Positions 52,882 through 63,324 are shown, counted from the stretch's first letter. The stretch is 64,000 nt of DNA from JANMES01 sp038329865 (GCA_038329865.1 JBBQNK010000001.1:62001-126000); one strand, 5' to 3'. Made by a program: numbers and translations. Notes: generated from the letters alone by a model not told the origin.

Positions 52882-53209
52882 CTTGCGATTCAGACTGCGC
52901 CGATTGTGACGGTTGTACGAATTGCGAAAACAATTTCGCGAAAAAAAATTTTTATGGTGATGAAAAAATTTATTTTTCGAAATATTTTTTCTGAAAACCC
53001 GCCTCATGCTTCGAAATTTCATGCCTGAATAAAAATAAAAAATCTAAAAATTTTTCTCTTCCATTGCCTCGCGAAAAAATCGTTTGACACCCCTTCAATG
53101 TGAATTAGTATCCAAAGCGAATCACGTCATTTTAGTTTCGAGACGGTTGCTACGCGGAGTTCTAGTCAGTCGCAATTCTCACGGAGTTGCTTAACATTTT
53201 GGAGGCGTA
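52882..53209. other. 328-base AT-rich region with promoter of the PEP-CTERM gene
   Basis: After a small GCGAAA-ACAA-TTTCGC hairpin (about 52923) that may end thuA transcription, the region to 53065 is strongly A/T-rich with long A and T runs. Promoter signals (53084-53111) and a GGAGG ribosome-binding site just before the ATG at 53210 follow. No gene fits in it. Confidence 0.6.
53084..53111 (+). promoter_or_regulatory. Promoter TTGACA-N16-TAGTAT for the PEP-CTERM gene
   Basis: TTGACA (53084-53089), 16 bases, TAGTAT (53106-53111); predicted start about 53118, giving a leader of about 92 bases up to ATG 53210. The 16-base spacing and TAGTAT also occur at 9817-9844. A/T runs upstream (52930-53065) could serve as an UP element. 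Confidence 0.65.
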
Positions 53210-56200
53210 ATGCGGAAGCGAAAAGTCGCAAGGGGTATTTCACGCTCTATGGCAATCGCCATTTTTTCAGCCAGCGGGGCTGGAATGGCGTTCGCCGCAG
53301 ATACGTTCGACAATACCGGCGGCGACGCGAGCTGGAGCAACGATGCCAATTGGGTCGATGATTCGGCTCCCACTTCCGCTGATTCAGTGCTCTTGGACAA
53401 CAGCGCTCTGGGCACACTTCCCTCGCCGATGACGCTCGATCAGAGCTTCGAAATCCTCAACCTTACGCTCGATTCAGCGGATTCCGTCACGATCGATACC
53501 GGCGTGGGCACGAACACGCTCACACTCGACGGCACGGGCGTCGACACCGATCTATTGACGCTCACCACCACCGCAACCGGGACTCTGACCTTGAACGTCG
53601 ACGTCATCGCCGGCGCTTCCGGAAATCTTAACGTCGCCAACGCGCTTGGCACGGTGACCTTCGGCGGAGCCCTGAACGGCAATTTCGATCTGACCAAGAT
53701 CGGCGGCGGAACGGTAAACCTCACTGCCGCCAGCACGCGTACGGGCGCTCTCCTCACGAACATCAATGCCGGTGTTCTCAGCCTGCAGAACAACAACGCC
53801 CTGGGCGCCAACACCCTGAGCGGCGACGTCACCGTCAACAACGGCGGCACGCTGAACGTCGCCGGCGGAATCACCCTGGAGAACTTGTACAACATCGTGC
53901 TGAATGACGGCGGAACGCTTTCCAATACCGGGACCAACACGATCAACAGCAAACTGAACGTGAGCACCGCTGTCGGCGCTAATACCGTCACGATCAATAC
54001 CGGCGCGTTGAACGACATTCTGACAATCGGAACTGCCACCAACGACCTCACCGGCGGCGAAGGGAGCGATGACACGATCGTCGTGACCGGCGCGGGAACA
54101 TTGCAGATCAACGGCGCCAGCAATTACATCGGAAACTGGCGACTTGACAGCGGCATCACCTCGGTCGGTACGACCAACTCCCTTGGCAATAACACCAGCG
54201 GCACCATCACCCTCAACGGCGGCACGCTGAACTCGCGCACGGGTGGTACATCCAATTACTACACAGCTGGCCAGTCTGACATCATCGTCACGAATGATTC
54301 CGCCCTGAACGCTGATCGCAACGCGAACGGCAGCGGCTTCGCCGAAACATGGGATACGCTTACCATCGGTGCTTTCACGCTCAGTTCGACAAGCACCGAT
54401 GCCGTCACCAGCGGCACCAGCACCATCAACTTCCGCGACACCACGCTCACCGGCAACGCCACGTTCAACGTCACCGACGGCACGTCGGCCGCCACGATTG
54501 TCGTGCTGAGCACGGCAGTCACGGACGGGGCCAACTCGTACAGCATCACCAAGACCGGCAACGGCCGATTGACACTCGGCAATTCATCCAGCACCTACGA
54601 CGGCGGCGTGAAAATTCAGCAAGGGACCGTGTCGGTCGTCTCGGCAACGACGACCACTACGCTTTTCGGCTCGGCAGGTACCGGCACGATCACGATTGGC
54701 GATACCGTTAACGCCGGGAGCGCCACGCTGCTCGGCGGAGCGAGCACTTCATACGCGATTAACAACGTGATCGTGGTCCAAGGTATTACGACAAACTACA
54801 TCACTTCCGTCGCCACCAGCAACACGATGACATTGAACGGCGGCGTGACGCTCAATGCACCGCTGACTGTTAATACCACCGGCACGAGCGGTGGAATCGC
54901 GTTTTCAACCAATGATTTCAACATCGGCAGCAACCAGTTGACGGTGTCGGCCGGCGGCGCCGGCGCCGTCACTTTCAATTCGCTGCTCACGGGCAATGGA
55001 ACACTCGTCGTCAATTCCACCGGCACCGGTTCCACTACGCTCGCCGGAATCAACACCGGCTACACCGGCGAAATTCATCTCGACCAGGGATTGATCACCG
55101 GCACCGTCGATAGTGCGTTCGGTTCGGGCGCGATTTCAATGGCGGACGGAACGCAGATCAACCTGTCGAACAATACCGGCTCCAGCCGCGCATATAACCC
55201 GGGAACGCTCACCATTGCCCCCACCGGCACGGGTACGATCAATTTCACCGGATCCAGCGGTCGGCTGAATCGCTGGGCCGACGTCAACCTCGGCTCGGGT
55301 GTTAGCGGCGCGACGCTCGCCGTCACCGCCACCGGCAGCGCGGGACAGCTCTTGGCCTTGGCGCAGACGACGCTGTTCGGAGACTCCACGATTTACGTCG
55401 GCCAAACACCCGGCGGGCTGACCAACATATCGGTCGACGCGCAGCTAGGCATTGCCGACGGCGGGAACGGATACAGCCTGACCAAAACCGGCGCCGGCGA
55501 CTTGATCCTTGGCGCCAGCAACACTGCGAACGCGCCGGTCCCCGCTGCCGCTGGAGCCGTCAGCACGTACGGCGGCGATACGTTCATCAGCGCCGGTTCC
55601 ATCCGGCTCGGCCAGACCGATTCGCTTCCCACGGGAACGGCCGTCGGCATCGCCAGCGGAGCAGTACTGGACCTCTCCGCATCGGGCGTGACGATCACCA
55701 CCGCCAACTACGACCAGGAGATCGCCGGTTTGAACGACCTGTCCGGCGCGGGCGGCACAGTCTATGGAACGATCACGGTAAATAACACCGGCGTCTCTGA
55801 CCGCACGCTAACCCTTAGCGGTAGTAGTACGTACGCATTCTCCGGTGCGATTCTCAACAGGATCGCGACCAACACGTCGGTGACCCGCGTATTGGCCGTC
55901 AACAAGACCGGTAGCGGCACGCAGACTTTCAGCGGCGCCAACGCCTACGGCGGCGGAACCACGCTGGCGGACGGCGTGCTCGAAATCGGGCCCGACGGCG
56001 CGGAAACCATCGTGAATGCCACCCCGCTGGGATTGAACGGAACCGCTGATCCTTTCGCGCGATTCGCCGCCACGGTCAACGTTCCCGGCGCAGAAACCAA
56101 CGGCGTTACAGCGGGCATGTTGGTCAGCGGCGGAGGAATTGGCGGCGGAACGACAGTCACCAGCGTCAGCGGCGACACGGTCGGCTTGAGCGTCGGCACC

Positions 56201-57142
56201 ACCTCGGCGCAAGTCGCCGGTTCGGCGCTGTCATTCGGCAATCTGAATCAAGTGTCGGTCGCCTCGGCAGCAGGCCTGACCGTAGGCCAGACCGTTGCTT
56301 TGACGAATTTCGCAACCAACTCGGCGATCATCGACATCTCCGGGAACATCGTCACCTTCACGACGAAAACCGCTGGCAATGACACGAGCACTTCCAGCGC
56401 CACCTTCGACGCGTGGACAAGCCTGCCGACCGCTGGCGTCGTCACCTTCACCGGCGGCACGCTCCGCAATGCCGCGGGTAATACGCAGGATTATTCCAAT
56501 CGCTTCAGCAACGCCGCCGGGCAGCTGTACAAGGTCGACACCAATAGCAACGACATCGTCTTCAACACGGCGCTGACAAGCTCCGGCGGGTCGTTCACCA
56601 AGCTCGGCGCTGGGACTCTGACGTTCAATGCCGCCAACACCTACGACGGCGCGACCATCATTACCCAGGGCGCGGTGAAGCTAGGTGACAACGAGCGAAT
56701 CGCCGACACCAGCGATGTAGATTTCAATGGCGGAACGCTCAATACCGTTGGAAAATCTGAAACGGTTCAGGGCTTGTCGCTGTCCGACGATTCGTCGATC
56801 GACCTCGGCGCCGGCGCGAGCATCCTGACGTTCACACAAGTCGGCACGATCGACACCGGCAAGCAACTGATGATCCTCGGCTGGAGCGGCTCGGTCGACG
56901 GCGGCGGGACGGATCAGCTCTACGTCACCAATTCCGCCTCGCTCTCGGCGCTCGAACTGGCAAGCTTTCATTTCGTCGACCCGACCGGCTTTGGTTCCGG
57001 CGTGTACGACGCTGCCCAATTGAGCAGCGGCGAAGTCGTCGCAGTGGCGCTCGTTCCAGAGCCGGCGTCGATGTCGTTCCTGATGCTCGGCGGCATGGCG
57101 CTGTGCCGACGCCGGCGCCGCCGACAGAAGGCAATCGCATAA
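53210..57142 (+). CDS. Large secreted protein with autotransporter-type strand repeats and PEP-CTERM anchor
   Basis: 1310 residues, with ribosome-binding GGAGG close to the ATG. A signal peptide (cleavage near AFA-AD) is followed by at least six autotransporter-associated strand repeats of the form KTGxGxLTL...xYxGGxxIxxGxL (for example TKTGNGRLTLGNSSSTYDGG and FTKLGAGTLTFNAANTYDGA). The repeats continue to about residue 1180. There is no beta-barrel; instead the C-terminus is VPEPASMSFLMLGG (from 1282) plus a run of arginines, the PEP-CTERM sorting signal processed by an exosortase. It is probably attached to the envelope or exopolysaccharide. No exosortase is in the window. Confidence 0.93.
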   Translation: MRKRKVARGISRSMAIAIFSASGAGMAFAADTFDNTGGDASWSNDANWVDDSAPTSADSVLLDNSALGTLPSPMTLDQSFEILNLTLDSADSVTIDTGVGTNTLTLDGTGVDTDLLTLTTTATGTLTLNVDVIAGASGNLNVANALGTVTFGGALNGNFDLTKIGGGTVNLTAASTRTGALLTNINAGVLSLQNNNALGANTLSGDVTVNNGGTLNVAGGITLENLYNIVLNDGGTLSNTGTNTINSKLNVSTAVGANTVTINTGALNDILTIGTATNDLTGGEGSDDTIVVTGAGTLQINGASNYIGNWRLDSGITSVGTTNSLGNNTSGTITLNGGTLNSRTGGTSNYYTAGQSDIIVTNDSALNADRNANGSGFAETWDTLTIGAFTLSSTSTDAVTSGTSTINFRDTTLTGNATFNVTDGTSAATIVVLSTAVTDGANSYSITKTGNGRLTLGNSSSTYDGGVKIQQGTVSVVSATTTTTLFGSAGTGTITIGDTVNAGSATLLGGASTSYAINNVIVVQGITTNYITSVATSNTMTLNGGVTLNAPLTVNTTGTSGGIAFSTNDFNIGSNQLTVSAGGAGAVTFNSLLTGNGTLVVNSTGTGSTTLAGINTGYTGEIHLDQGLITGTVDSAFGSGAISMADGTQINLSNNTGSSRAYNPGTLTIAPTGTGTINFTGSSGRLNRWADVNLGSGVSGATLAVTATGSAGQLLALAQTTLFGDSTIYVGQTPGGLTNISVDAQLGIADGGNGYSLTKTGAGDLILGASNTANAPVPAAAGAVSTYGGDTFISAGSIRLGQTDSLPTGTAVGIASGAVLDLSASGVTITTANYDQEIAGLNDLSGAGGTVYGTITVNNTGVSDRTLTLSGSSTYAFSGAILNRIATNTSVTRVLAVNKTGSGTQTFSGANAYGGGTTLADGVLEIGPDGAETIVNATPLGLNGTADPFARFAATVNVPGAETNGVTAGMLVSGGGIGGGTTVTSVSGDTVGLSVGTTSAQVAGSALSFGNLNQVSVASAAGLTVGQTVALTNFATNSAIIDISGNIVTFTTKTAGNDTSTSSATFDAWTSLPTAGVVTFTGGTLRNAAGNTQDYSNRFSNAAGQLYKVDTNSNDIVFNTALTSSGGSFTKLGAGTLTFNAANTYDGATIITQGAVKLGDNERIADTSDVDFNGGTLNTVGKSETVQGLSLSDDSSIDLGAGASILTFTQVGTIDTGKQLMILGWSGSVDGGGTDQLYVTNSASLSALELASFHFVDPTGFGSGVYDAAQLSSGEVVAVALVPEPASMSFLMLGGMALCRRRRRRQKAIA

Positions 57143-57219
57143 CTCGGTCGGATCCGACCCCGACGGCGTTTCCTGCGAACGCCGGTCGGCCTCGATCCGA
57201 CATTAAAGGTCCCTGCTCC

Positions 57220-57271
57220 GCAAATCGCACGCGTGATGGATGTGAGCCATCACCGTGCGATTTGCATTTTA
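57220..57271 (+). terminator. Intrinsic terminator after the PEP-CTERM gene
   Basis: Arms 57220-57239 and 57247-57265 pair over 19 bases with one bulged C and a 7-base loop, followed by ATTTTAT. It is oriented to end plus-strand transcription and also faces the stop of the convergent aldo/keto reductase gene (57275), so it may serve both. Confidence 0.85.
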
Positions 57272-57274
57272 TGA

Positions 57275-58195
57275 CTACCTCGCCGCCTGCGGGTGATCGT
57301 CTTTCACGATTCCCAGCCCCGCCGCCGCGGCGTTGTCGGCTACCTGTTGCACGTCCTTACAGCCGGGGATCACTGACGTCACCGCCGGATGCTGCAGGCA
57401 CCACGCCAGCGCCCACTGCGCCATCGGCGTGCCCGGCGGGAGTTCTTCCTTCTGAATCTTCTGCACCTCGGCCAATTTCGCGTCGGTGTCTTCCTGCTTG
57501 CGGCCGCTGCGGACGTCGCCTTTCTGGAATGTGACGCCCGGCTTGTACTTGCCGGATAAAAATCCGCTCGCCAGCGGCACGCGCGCCAGCACGCCGAGGT
57601 TCTGCTTGATGCACTCGGCGAAGACGGCTTCCTCCGGCTTGCGATCCAGGCGGTTGTAGATGATCTGGATCGCCTCCAGGTCCATCGCCTTGCTCTTTTC
57701 GATCTGCTTGAGATTGCCGTTGCCGCCGACGGAGTTGCCCAGGTGGCGCACCTTGCCCTGCTGCTTGGCTTTCTGGATGGCTTCGAGCACGCCGGCGTCG
57801 TCGAACTGCGGATCGCCCCAGCTGTGGTACTGCAGCAGGTCGACGTAATCGGTCTGCAGCGCCTTGAGCGAGTCTTCCAACTGCTTAAGCGTGTCGGCCG
57901 GGCTGCGCGGCTCGGTGCGGTTCATGTAGCTGTGAAACTTATGCCCGAACTTGGTGGCGATGATCCACTTGCTGCGGTCGCGCTTCGTCGCGGCGCCGAT
58001 GAACGCCTCGGACGTGTGATCGCCATAGCACTCGGCCGTGTCGATCAGGTTGATCCCGACCTCGCGGGCCTTGTCGAACATCGCGTCGACTTCCGGCTGG
58101 GTGAAATTCTTGTTCCACTCCCCGCCGAGCTGCCACGTGCCCAGGCCGATGACGGAGACATTCATGCCAGTGCTGCCGAGGGTTCTGTATTTCAT
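57275..58195 (-). CDS. Aldo/keto reductase
   Basis: A 306-residue NADPH-dependent TIM-barrel enzyme. The catalytic tetrad is Asp52, Tyr57, Lys82 and His124 (IDTAECYG, ATKFG, LLQYHSWGD), and the start MKYRTLGSTGMNVSVIGLGTWQ is typical of the family. The C-terminal NADPH-binding region contains VIPGCKDVQQVADN. It is closest in style to general stress or sugar-type aldo/keto reductases. Upstream is a GGGGCAA-word inverted repeat. Substrate not predictable. Confidence 0.94.
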   Translation of the reverse strand: MKYRTLGSTGMNVSVIGLGTWQLGGEWNKNFTQPEVDAMFDKAREVGINLIDTAECYGDHTSEAFIGAATKRDRSKWIIATKFGHKFHSYMNRTEPRSPADTLKQLEDSLKALQTDYVDLLQYHSWGDPQFDDAGVLEAIQKAKQQGKVRHLGNSVGGNGNLKQIEKSKAMDLEAIQIIYNRLDRKPEEAVFAECIKQNLGVLARVPLASGFLSGKYKPGVTFQKGDVRSGRKQEDTDAKLAEVQKIQKEELPPGTPMAQWALAWCLQHPAVTSVIPGCKDVQQVADNAAAAGLGIVKDDHPQAAR

Positions 58196-58210
58196 AATGA
58201 ATAAGGTATG

Positions 58211-58287
58211 AGGGGCAAGTATTCAGGGGCAAGGGGCAAGGGGCAAGTAAAAAAATACTCGCCCCTTGCCCCTGGATACTTGCCCCT
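58211..58287. repeat. Inverted repeat made of the word GGGGCAA
   Basis: Arms 58211-58240 and 58258-58287 pair over 30 bases with two mismatches around a 17-base loop. GGGGCAA is iterated within the arms. It lies between the aldo/keto reductase and the AsmA-like gene, both on the minus strand. Confidence 0.9.
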
Positions 58288-58293
58288 TTTGTC

Positions 58294-61200
58294 TTATTTC
58301 TTCTTTTCCACCCCGCTGTCATCGCCGTTGAAGACTTCGTCGACCGTGGTGCTGATCGTGCCGAACGTACTCGATGAAACTTTTGGCGATTGCACGCTGC
58401 CGCGTACGTGGATTTGCAGGAGTTCGCGGTTGGCACTCTTGATCAGCGGCCCGATCAACGGCAGCCCGAACGCCGCGGGGTTTTCGGCGCTGAAGCGCAT
58501 GTCGACCGTTTTCTTGTTGAAATCAAGCCTGCCGTCGCCGCTCATTTGGATGTTGTTTCCCTTTAAATCAATGCGATCGAACGTAACAATCGGGCCGTCG
58601 ATGCTGTACTTCACGGTCGCGTCATTCAGCGGCCCGGTGATCGGCAGCGCGAGATTCGCCATCTGGAAGAGCCCCAGCAGCAGGGGCAGCTTGGCGATCT
58701 GCTTGCCGGTGACGGCAACATCGCCGCGGCCGCGGGCGTGGGCGGAATCGCCCCAGTTGTTCTCCAGCGCCAGGCTCGCGGAAAGGCGGCCTTCGATTTT
58801 CGAATCTTTGTCGCGCGTCAGTTCCGCGACGTCGGCGTTGCGGAGCGAGAGGTTCATCACGTACCGCGACGGCCCGGCATCAGCGGCGATCAGGTCGATC
58901 CGCCCGCCCATCGTTCCGCCGGCCACATCCGCCTGCATGTCGTCAAGTCGCAGGCCGGTCTCGTCGGGGCGCTTGAGCAGCTTGGCGTGGAAGTTGGTCA
59001 CGTCGCGCCCCGCCATCTGCATCGACCACGCCTCGATCGTGCCGTCGATCTGCGCGAGATGGCCGTTCCGGATCGAGCTTGCAACGGTGAGCCGGCCGGT
59101 CGCTTTATCGATCGGCACGCCGATGTCGAACGACGCGTCGGCCAGCCACAGCGTCGCGGAGAAATCAACGTCCGGCGACACCGGCGCCGAAGCACCGGCG
59201 GGCTGCGTTGCGGGGGCGGGCGGATCGGTCACCCGCAGCTTGTCGAAATCGATCGCGATCTTCCCCTTCAGCGCGACGGAATTGATCATCCCTTTGAGCG
59301 ACTCAGGCATCACCTTCATCAATTCATCGTTCAACACCAGCCCGCGGGCGGCCATGCGAACGTCCCAGTCGCGGCGGTCCATCCGCTGCGTGCCGCTGAG
59401 CCAGACCGACGCATCGCCGCTGCGGGCCTGCAGGTTGTCGAGCGTGACGGCGTCGTCCACCACGCGCACCTCGCCGCTGATGCGGCTGAGCTTCAGCGGA
59501 AACGCCGTCGGTTGAATCTCCACTTCGCGCGGGCGCAGCGCCATCGTGAAGGCGTGCCCCTTGTCGTCATTGAACGCCACATTGAGATCGACGGTGCCCG
59601 CCGGGCGCAGCATGTCCCATGTGTTCTGCGTGTCTTTCGAAACGAGCTTGTAGAACGGCTGATCGAGTTCAAAGTTTTCGGCCGACACACTGGCGACGAT
59701 GACCGGCTTGTCCACGGTGAGGTCGACGTGTCCGCTGCCGGTGAGGCGCGCCTTCCCGCGCACGCCGGTGAGTTTTTTCACGTCGATGCGATCGGTGCTG
59801 ACCTGCATGTCGCCGGCAATTCCGTTCACGCTCCACTCGTATCCGACCGGCCTTACGCCGCCGTCGTGCACGTGGACGGCGAGGTCGTATCGCGTGGGCG
59901 AGTCGGTCCCGCCGCTGGGTTGAGTGCTGGGTACCGGGCGCATGGTGAGCGCGCCGTTGATGTCGATCAGGCCGCTGAGTCCCAGCTTCTCCAGCGTATC
60001 ATGCTGGCTCCTGGGCAGAGCGGCCAGGAGCTTGGCGTCGATCGGAATGTTATCGGCGGAGATTTTAATATCGCCGCGCAGGTTTTGCGGCGCGTGGATG
60101 ACGGTGATGTCTTCGCCTTCGCGCTCGTGGTGCGGCGTCCACGAAACGCGACCGCCGATCTTCAGGATCATATCGCCCTGCTTGCAGCCGATGTTGAGCA
60201 GGTCGACGTGGTCGTCGCGGATCTGCACGAGCCCCTTCACGTGCTGCAGCGGGTAGGGAAAGTTCGCCAGCACTCCGCCGGCATCGTCGAGGCGGATGTC
60301 GGTGCTGATCAGCACGTCGCGGTCGTACCCTTCAGGCCGGAAGACGTCGCAGAGGAATCCGCCTTCGAATTTCAGGCTCCCCTCGAAGCCGGGCGCGTCG
60401 AAGAGCTTCATCACATTCTGCACGCCGGGCGGAAAGCTTCGGCGGAGCGCGTCTTCGTACACCACACGATCGCCGCGGATCAGGATCTGCACCATCGCGT
60501 CGGGTCCGAGCGGCGAAACGCGGCCGTTAAGTGTCATCACCGAATTTTCGTTCGGCCCGCCGAGCACGCCTTTGCCTTGCAGGTCGGTGATCTCCAGCCG
60601 ATCGACGCCGGTCTTCGGGTCCGGCCCGAACTCGATCTTCCCGTGCGCCTGGCGGACCGGGTACGGAAACCGCGCGAACTGGAACTGCCCGTCGACGACC
60701 TCGATCACGCCCGCCGCCTGAATGCGATCACCGGGCTCGTCGCGGTGAGCCGTGACGGCCAGCCGGCACTCGCCTTGCGGCTTGAGCTGCAGATACAACT
60801 CGCGCACGGGCTGCGGCATGGAGTTGACGTACCGCGGCGCCGCCGGAATCACCAGGTTCTCGCTCTTCTGCGAAGAGAGCTTGAGCGAAAGCGGCGCATC
60901 GGGCGTGTACCCGTCGATCCGGCCGGACAGTGCGAAGCTGTTGTTCTCGATCCGCGCGCCGGCGTCTTTGATCTCGATGCCTTTGTCGGTGAACACGAAC
61001 GTTCCCGACACGCGCTGCAGGCGAATCGGCTGCATCTCAAGCATTTCCAACATGGCCTGCTGCGGGGAGTGGTTCGTGGTGGTGTAAAGCCCGACGCTGC
61101 GATACGCTGCATCGAGCGTGCGCAGGCCGTCCTCCATGGTCTGCACCGCCTGGATTTCATCGCGGCTCATCCACTCGTTCGGATGCACCGCGAGCGTGAC

Positions 61201-62121
61201 GGCCGTCAGCTCGGTCTCCATGCGGAACGAAGCGGGTTTGTCTTCGGTCGGCGGCGAGTAGGTAAGCATCGGCACGTCGACGGCGCCGGAGAGTTCGTGC
61301 TGTTCCCACCACGTTCGCACCAGGGCCGGGAGCATGGTTTTGATGTCGCGACCGAAAGTGAAGTTGCGAAGTTGCGCCACAACTTGCCCGCTGGCGATGG
61401 AAATCGACCCGCTCACGCTCGGCCCGACGCCCTGACTTTCGCCGCGACTTTGCAGGTTGAACTCGTACCGCTGCCCGTCGGTGGTGGCATTGAGATGGCC
61501 TTCGAGCGACATCGAGCCGACCAGCGAGCGGTTGCCTTTGCGGAATTCGAAGTAATCGATCTGCGCGTCGCGCAGACGAATCTCCGGCAGCTGCAGCGGC
61601 TGGCCGGGCGCGGCGCCGGGCAGCTCAGGGGTTTTCGGCCGAACCAGCGACTGATAATTCCACACGCCGGCGTCGAGATCTTCCGCCAGCAGCACGCGCG
61701 GGTTGGTCGCGACGATACGCGTTGCTTCCAGCTTGCCGCGGAGCATTTCGCGAAGGTCATATGTGATTTGAAACCGCGAGGCGGAGAAGATCGGCAGCGC
61801 GCGAATGGATTTCGGATCCACCTTCCCCAGCGGCTCGGCATACACGCGGACGTCGTCGAGGCGAAGCCCTTCGAAGATCGAAAGCGTCGCCCGGCCGACC
61901 GTTACCTGCGAGCCGGAAAGCTGCGTGAGATACTGCTCGGCCATGTCGCGCACGCGGCGGGCGTCGGTGAGGAATGCGTACACGCCGATCGTGCTGGTGA
62001 GGATGACGAACAGCGCCAGCATGCTCCACCGCCGCGCCGGGCTGGTGCGGGCGCGGAGCGGGTACGGCAGCCGCGCGGAGCGGTCGAACAGGCGGTCGAT
62101 CGTGAGCGTGCTGCGCGACAT
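58294..62121 (-). CDS. AsmA-like (YhdP/TamB-type) envelope protein
   Basis: A 1275-residue protein with one N-terminal membrane helix (about 33-52, after a basic cytoplasmic tail) and a long beta-rich periplasmic body. The C-terminal region IAKLPLLLGLFQMANLALPITGPLNDATVKYSI, followed by GDGRLDFNKKTVDMRF and PLIGPLIKSANRELLQIHVRGSVQSP, has the AsmA-like C-terminal pattern. Such long proteins are thought to carry lipid between inner and outer membrane. It begins 7 bases after the stop of the ArnT-like gene, so they are probably one transcript. Lipid-transfer role is inferred from the family. Confidence 0.87.
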   Translation of the reverse strand: MSRSTLTIDRLFDRSARLPYPLRARTSPARRWSMLALFVILTSTIGVYAFLTDARRVRDMAEQYLTQLSGSQVTVGRATLSIFEGLRLDDVRVYAEPLGKVDPKSIRALPIFSASRFQITYDLREMLRGKLEATRIVATNPRVLLAEDLDAGVWNYQSLVRPKTPELPGAAPGQPLQLPEIRLRDAQIDYFEFRKGNRSLVGSMSLEGHLNATTDGQRYEFNLQSRGESQGVGPSVSGSISIASGQVVAQLRNFTFGRDIKTMLPALVRTWWEQHELSGAVDVPMLTYSPPTEDKPASFRMETELTAVTLAVHPNEWMSRDEIQAVQTMEDGLRTLDAAYRSVGLYTTTNHSPQQAMLEMLEMQPIRLQRVSGTFVFTDKGIEIKDAGARIENNSFALSGRIDGYTPDAPLSLKLSSQKSENLVIPAAPRYVNSMPQPVRELYLQLKPQGECRLAVTAHRDEPGDRIQAAGVIEVVDGQFQFARFPYPVRQAHGKIEFGPDPKTGVDRLEITDLQGKGVLGGPNENSVMTLNGRVSPLGPDAMVQILIRGDRVVYEDALRRSFPPGVQNVMKLFDAPGFEGSLKFEGGFLCDVFRPEGYDRDVLISTDIRLDDAGGVLANFPYPLQHVKGLVQIRDDHVDLLNIGCKQGDMILKIGGRVSWTPHHEREGEDITVIHAPQNLRGDIKISADNIPIDAKLLAALPRSQHDTLEKLGLSGLIDINGALTMRPVPSTQPSGGTDSPTRYDLAVHVHDGGVRPVGYEWSVNGIAGDMQVSTDRIDVKKLTGVRGKARLTGSGHVDLTVDKPVIVASVSAENFELDQPFYKLVSKDTQNTWDMLRPAGTVDLNVAFNDDKGHAFTMALRPREVEIQPTAFPLKLSRISGEVRVVDDAVTLDNLQARSGDASVWLSGTQRMDRRDWDVRMAARGLVLNDELMKVMPESLKGMINSVALKGKIAIDFDKLRVTDPPAPATQPAGASAPVSPDVDFSATLWLADASFDIGVPIDKATGRLTVASSIRNGHLAQIDGTIEAWSMQMAGRDVTNFHAKLLKRPDETGLRLDDMQADVAGGTMGGRIDLIAADAGPSRYVMNLSLRNADVAELTRDKDSKIEGRLSASLALENNWGDSAHARGRGDVAVTGKQIAKLPLLLGLFQMANLALPITGPLNDATVKYSIDGPIVTFDRIDLKGNNIQMSGDGRLDFNKKTVDMRFSAENPAAFGLPLIGPLIKSANRELLQIHVRGSVQSPKVSSSTFGTISTTVDEVFNGDDSGVEKKK

Positions 62122-62127
62122 AAAACG

Positions 62128-63324
62128 TCACGAGTCACTGAGGACGCGGCTGATCTCCTGTGAAGTATTCCGCTTGAAGACTGACGCGGCTAATACAATC
62201 ATCGGCGGTTCCGCGGGCAGGCGGTATCGGATCGATCCGACCGTCACCGCCACGCCGGCCGTAAAGTATACCGCCGGCAACAGGCACAACGCCTTTAGCG
62301 GCAACGGAATCGTTCGCCGGAATAAAGCGATCAACACAAGGACGAACACCGGCAAGGTGTAAAGCAGGCCGACGATGCGATTCCGCGTTGAAGCGTACTC
62401 ATCGCTCAGCGGCACCGGGCTCCACGTGCGCGCGACCTTTCGAACCGCCAATCCCAGCGAGCGCGGCAGGTCCTGCATCATGTAGTCGCGACCGCGCTTG
62501 GCCAGCAGCGCATTGCGGCTCACTTCCGATAGGCCGCGAAGCTCGGGCATCTTCGGCAGTTCCGAAAGATCGCTCGCGCCTGTCGCGCCGGGGCGGAAAC
62601 CGTCGTACGCGGTCTGCCCGGTGTTAGTTGTCGACCAGATCCACTGGTCGAGCATCTCGTGATTACGATACGCCCAGGGCAGCAGCGTGAGAATGGAAAC
62701 GGCCGCGCCGACGATCGTCCAGCCGATCATCTTCCAGACGCTCGGCCACGCCACGAGCACGCACGCCAGCGGCGCGAACATCACCGCGGCCGGGCGGACG
62801 ATCACCGCGATCGCCAGCGGCAACACGCCGACCAGGTATCTCCGCCCGAGCAGACTCACGCCCCACGCCAGCGCGGCGGTGAAGAGCGTTTCGCTCAGGA
62901 TTACGCCCGTGAAAAAAATCAGGAACGGATTGAGCCCCACCAGCGCCGCGGCGCCTAGCGCTGCGCGTTCGTCCATCCACCGTTTTGCCAGCAGGTACAT
63001 CGCCAGCACCGTGGAGGTATCGAGCACCGCCTGCCCGATGCGCACCAGTTGCGGAGAAGCCGTGAGCATCGCGATAAACGCCGGATACCCCGGCGAGCGA
63101 AACGCCACGACTTCATCGGCTCCGAACCGATCGTCGCGGAATCGCAGCCCCTGCCCGATCAGCATGTTTCGCGCGATCGCGAGGTATTCTTTCTGATCCG
63201 GCAACGTTGCCGTCGGTTCCGGCGGTTGCGCCAGGCCCCACGCCAGGCGGATCGCCAGGGAAATCAGCAGCAATGCGATGATTCGTAAGCGAACTGGGTT
63301 CAAGCTAGCTCCGTTTGGATTCAC
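62128..63324 (-). CDS. ArnT/PMT-like membrane glycosyltransferase
   Basis: About 398 residues from a GTG at 63324 that overlaps the fucosidase stop (GTGA); the longer open frame upstream is antisense-like and lies in the fucosidase gene. A first membrane helix (LRIIALLLISLAIRLAWG), then the external loop ATLPDQKEYLAIARNMLIGQGLRF and FRSPGYPAFIAML, are typical of the PMT_2 family, with about eight more hydrophobic segments. It lacks the long soluble C-terminal domain of the 12220-13983 protein. Probably transfers a sugar from a polyprenyl phosphate to an envelope component. Confidence 0.85.
   Translation of the reverse strand: MNPNGASLNPVRLRIIALLLISLAIRLAWGLAQPPEPTATLPDQKEYLAIARNMLIGQGLRFRDDRFGADEVVAFRSPGYPAFIAMLTASPQLVRIGQAVLDTSTVLAMYLLAKRWMDERAALGAAALVGLNPFLIFFTGVILSETLFTAALAWGVSLLGRRYLVGVLPLAIAVIVRPAAVMFAPLACVLVAWPSVWKMIGWTIVGAAVSILTLLPWAYRNHEMLDQWIWSTTNTGQTAYDGFRPGATGASDLSELPKMPELRGLSEVSRNALLAKRGRDYMMQDLPRSLGLAVRKVARTWSPVPLSDEYASTRNRIVGLLYTLPVFVLVLIALFRRTIPLPLKALCLLPAVYFTAGVAVTVGSIRYRLPAEPPMIVLAASVFKRNTSQEISRVLSDS

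Noticed and set aside
53440..56576. Several 80-230 residue minus-strand frames inside the PEP-CTERM gene
   Set aside because: They follow from the Thr/Ala/Gly-rich repeats of the real gene and look like low-complexity Val/Pro/Ser sequence on the opposite strand.
58738..62163. 1141-residue plus-strand reading frame opposite the AsmA-like gene
   Set aside because: It is the antisense shadow of a GC-rich gene: very rich in Arg, His and Ala, with no domain or start signal, while the minus strand encodes a clear AsmA-like protein.
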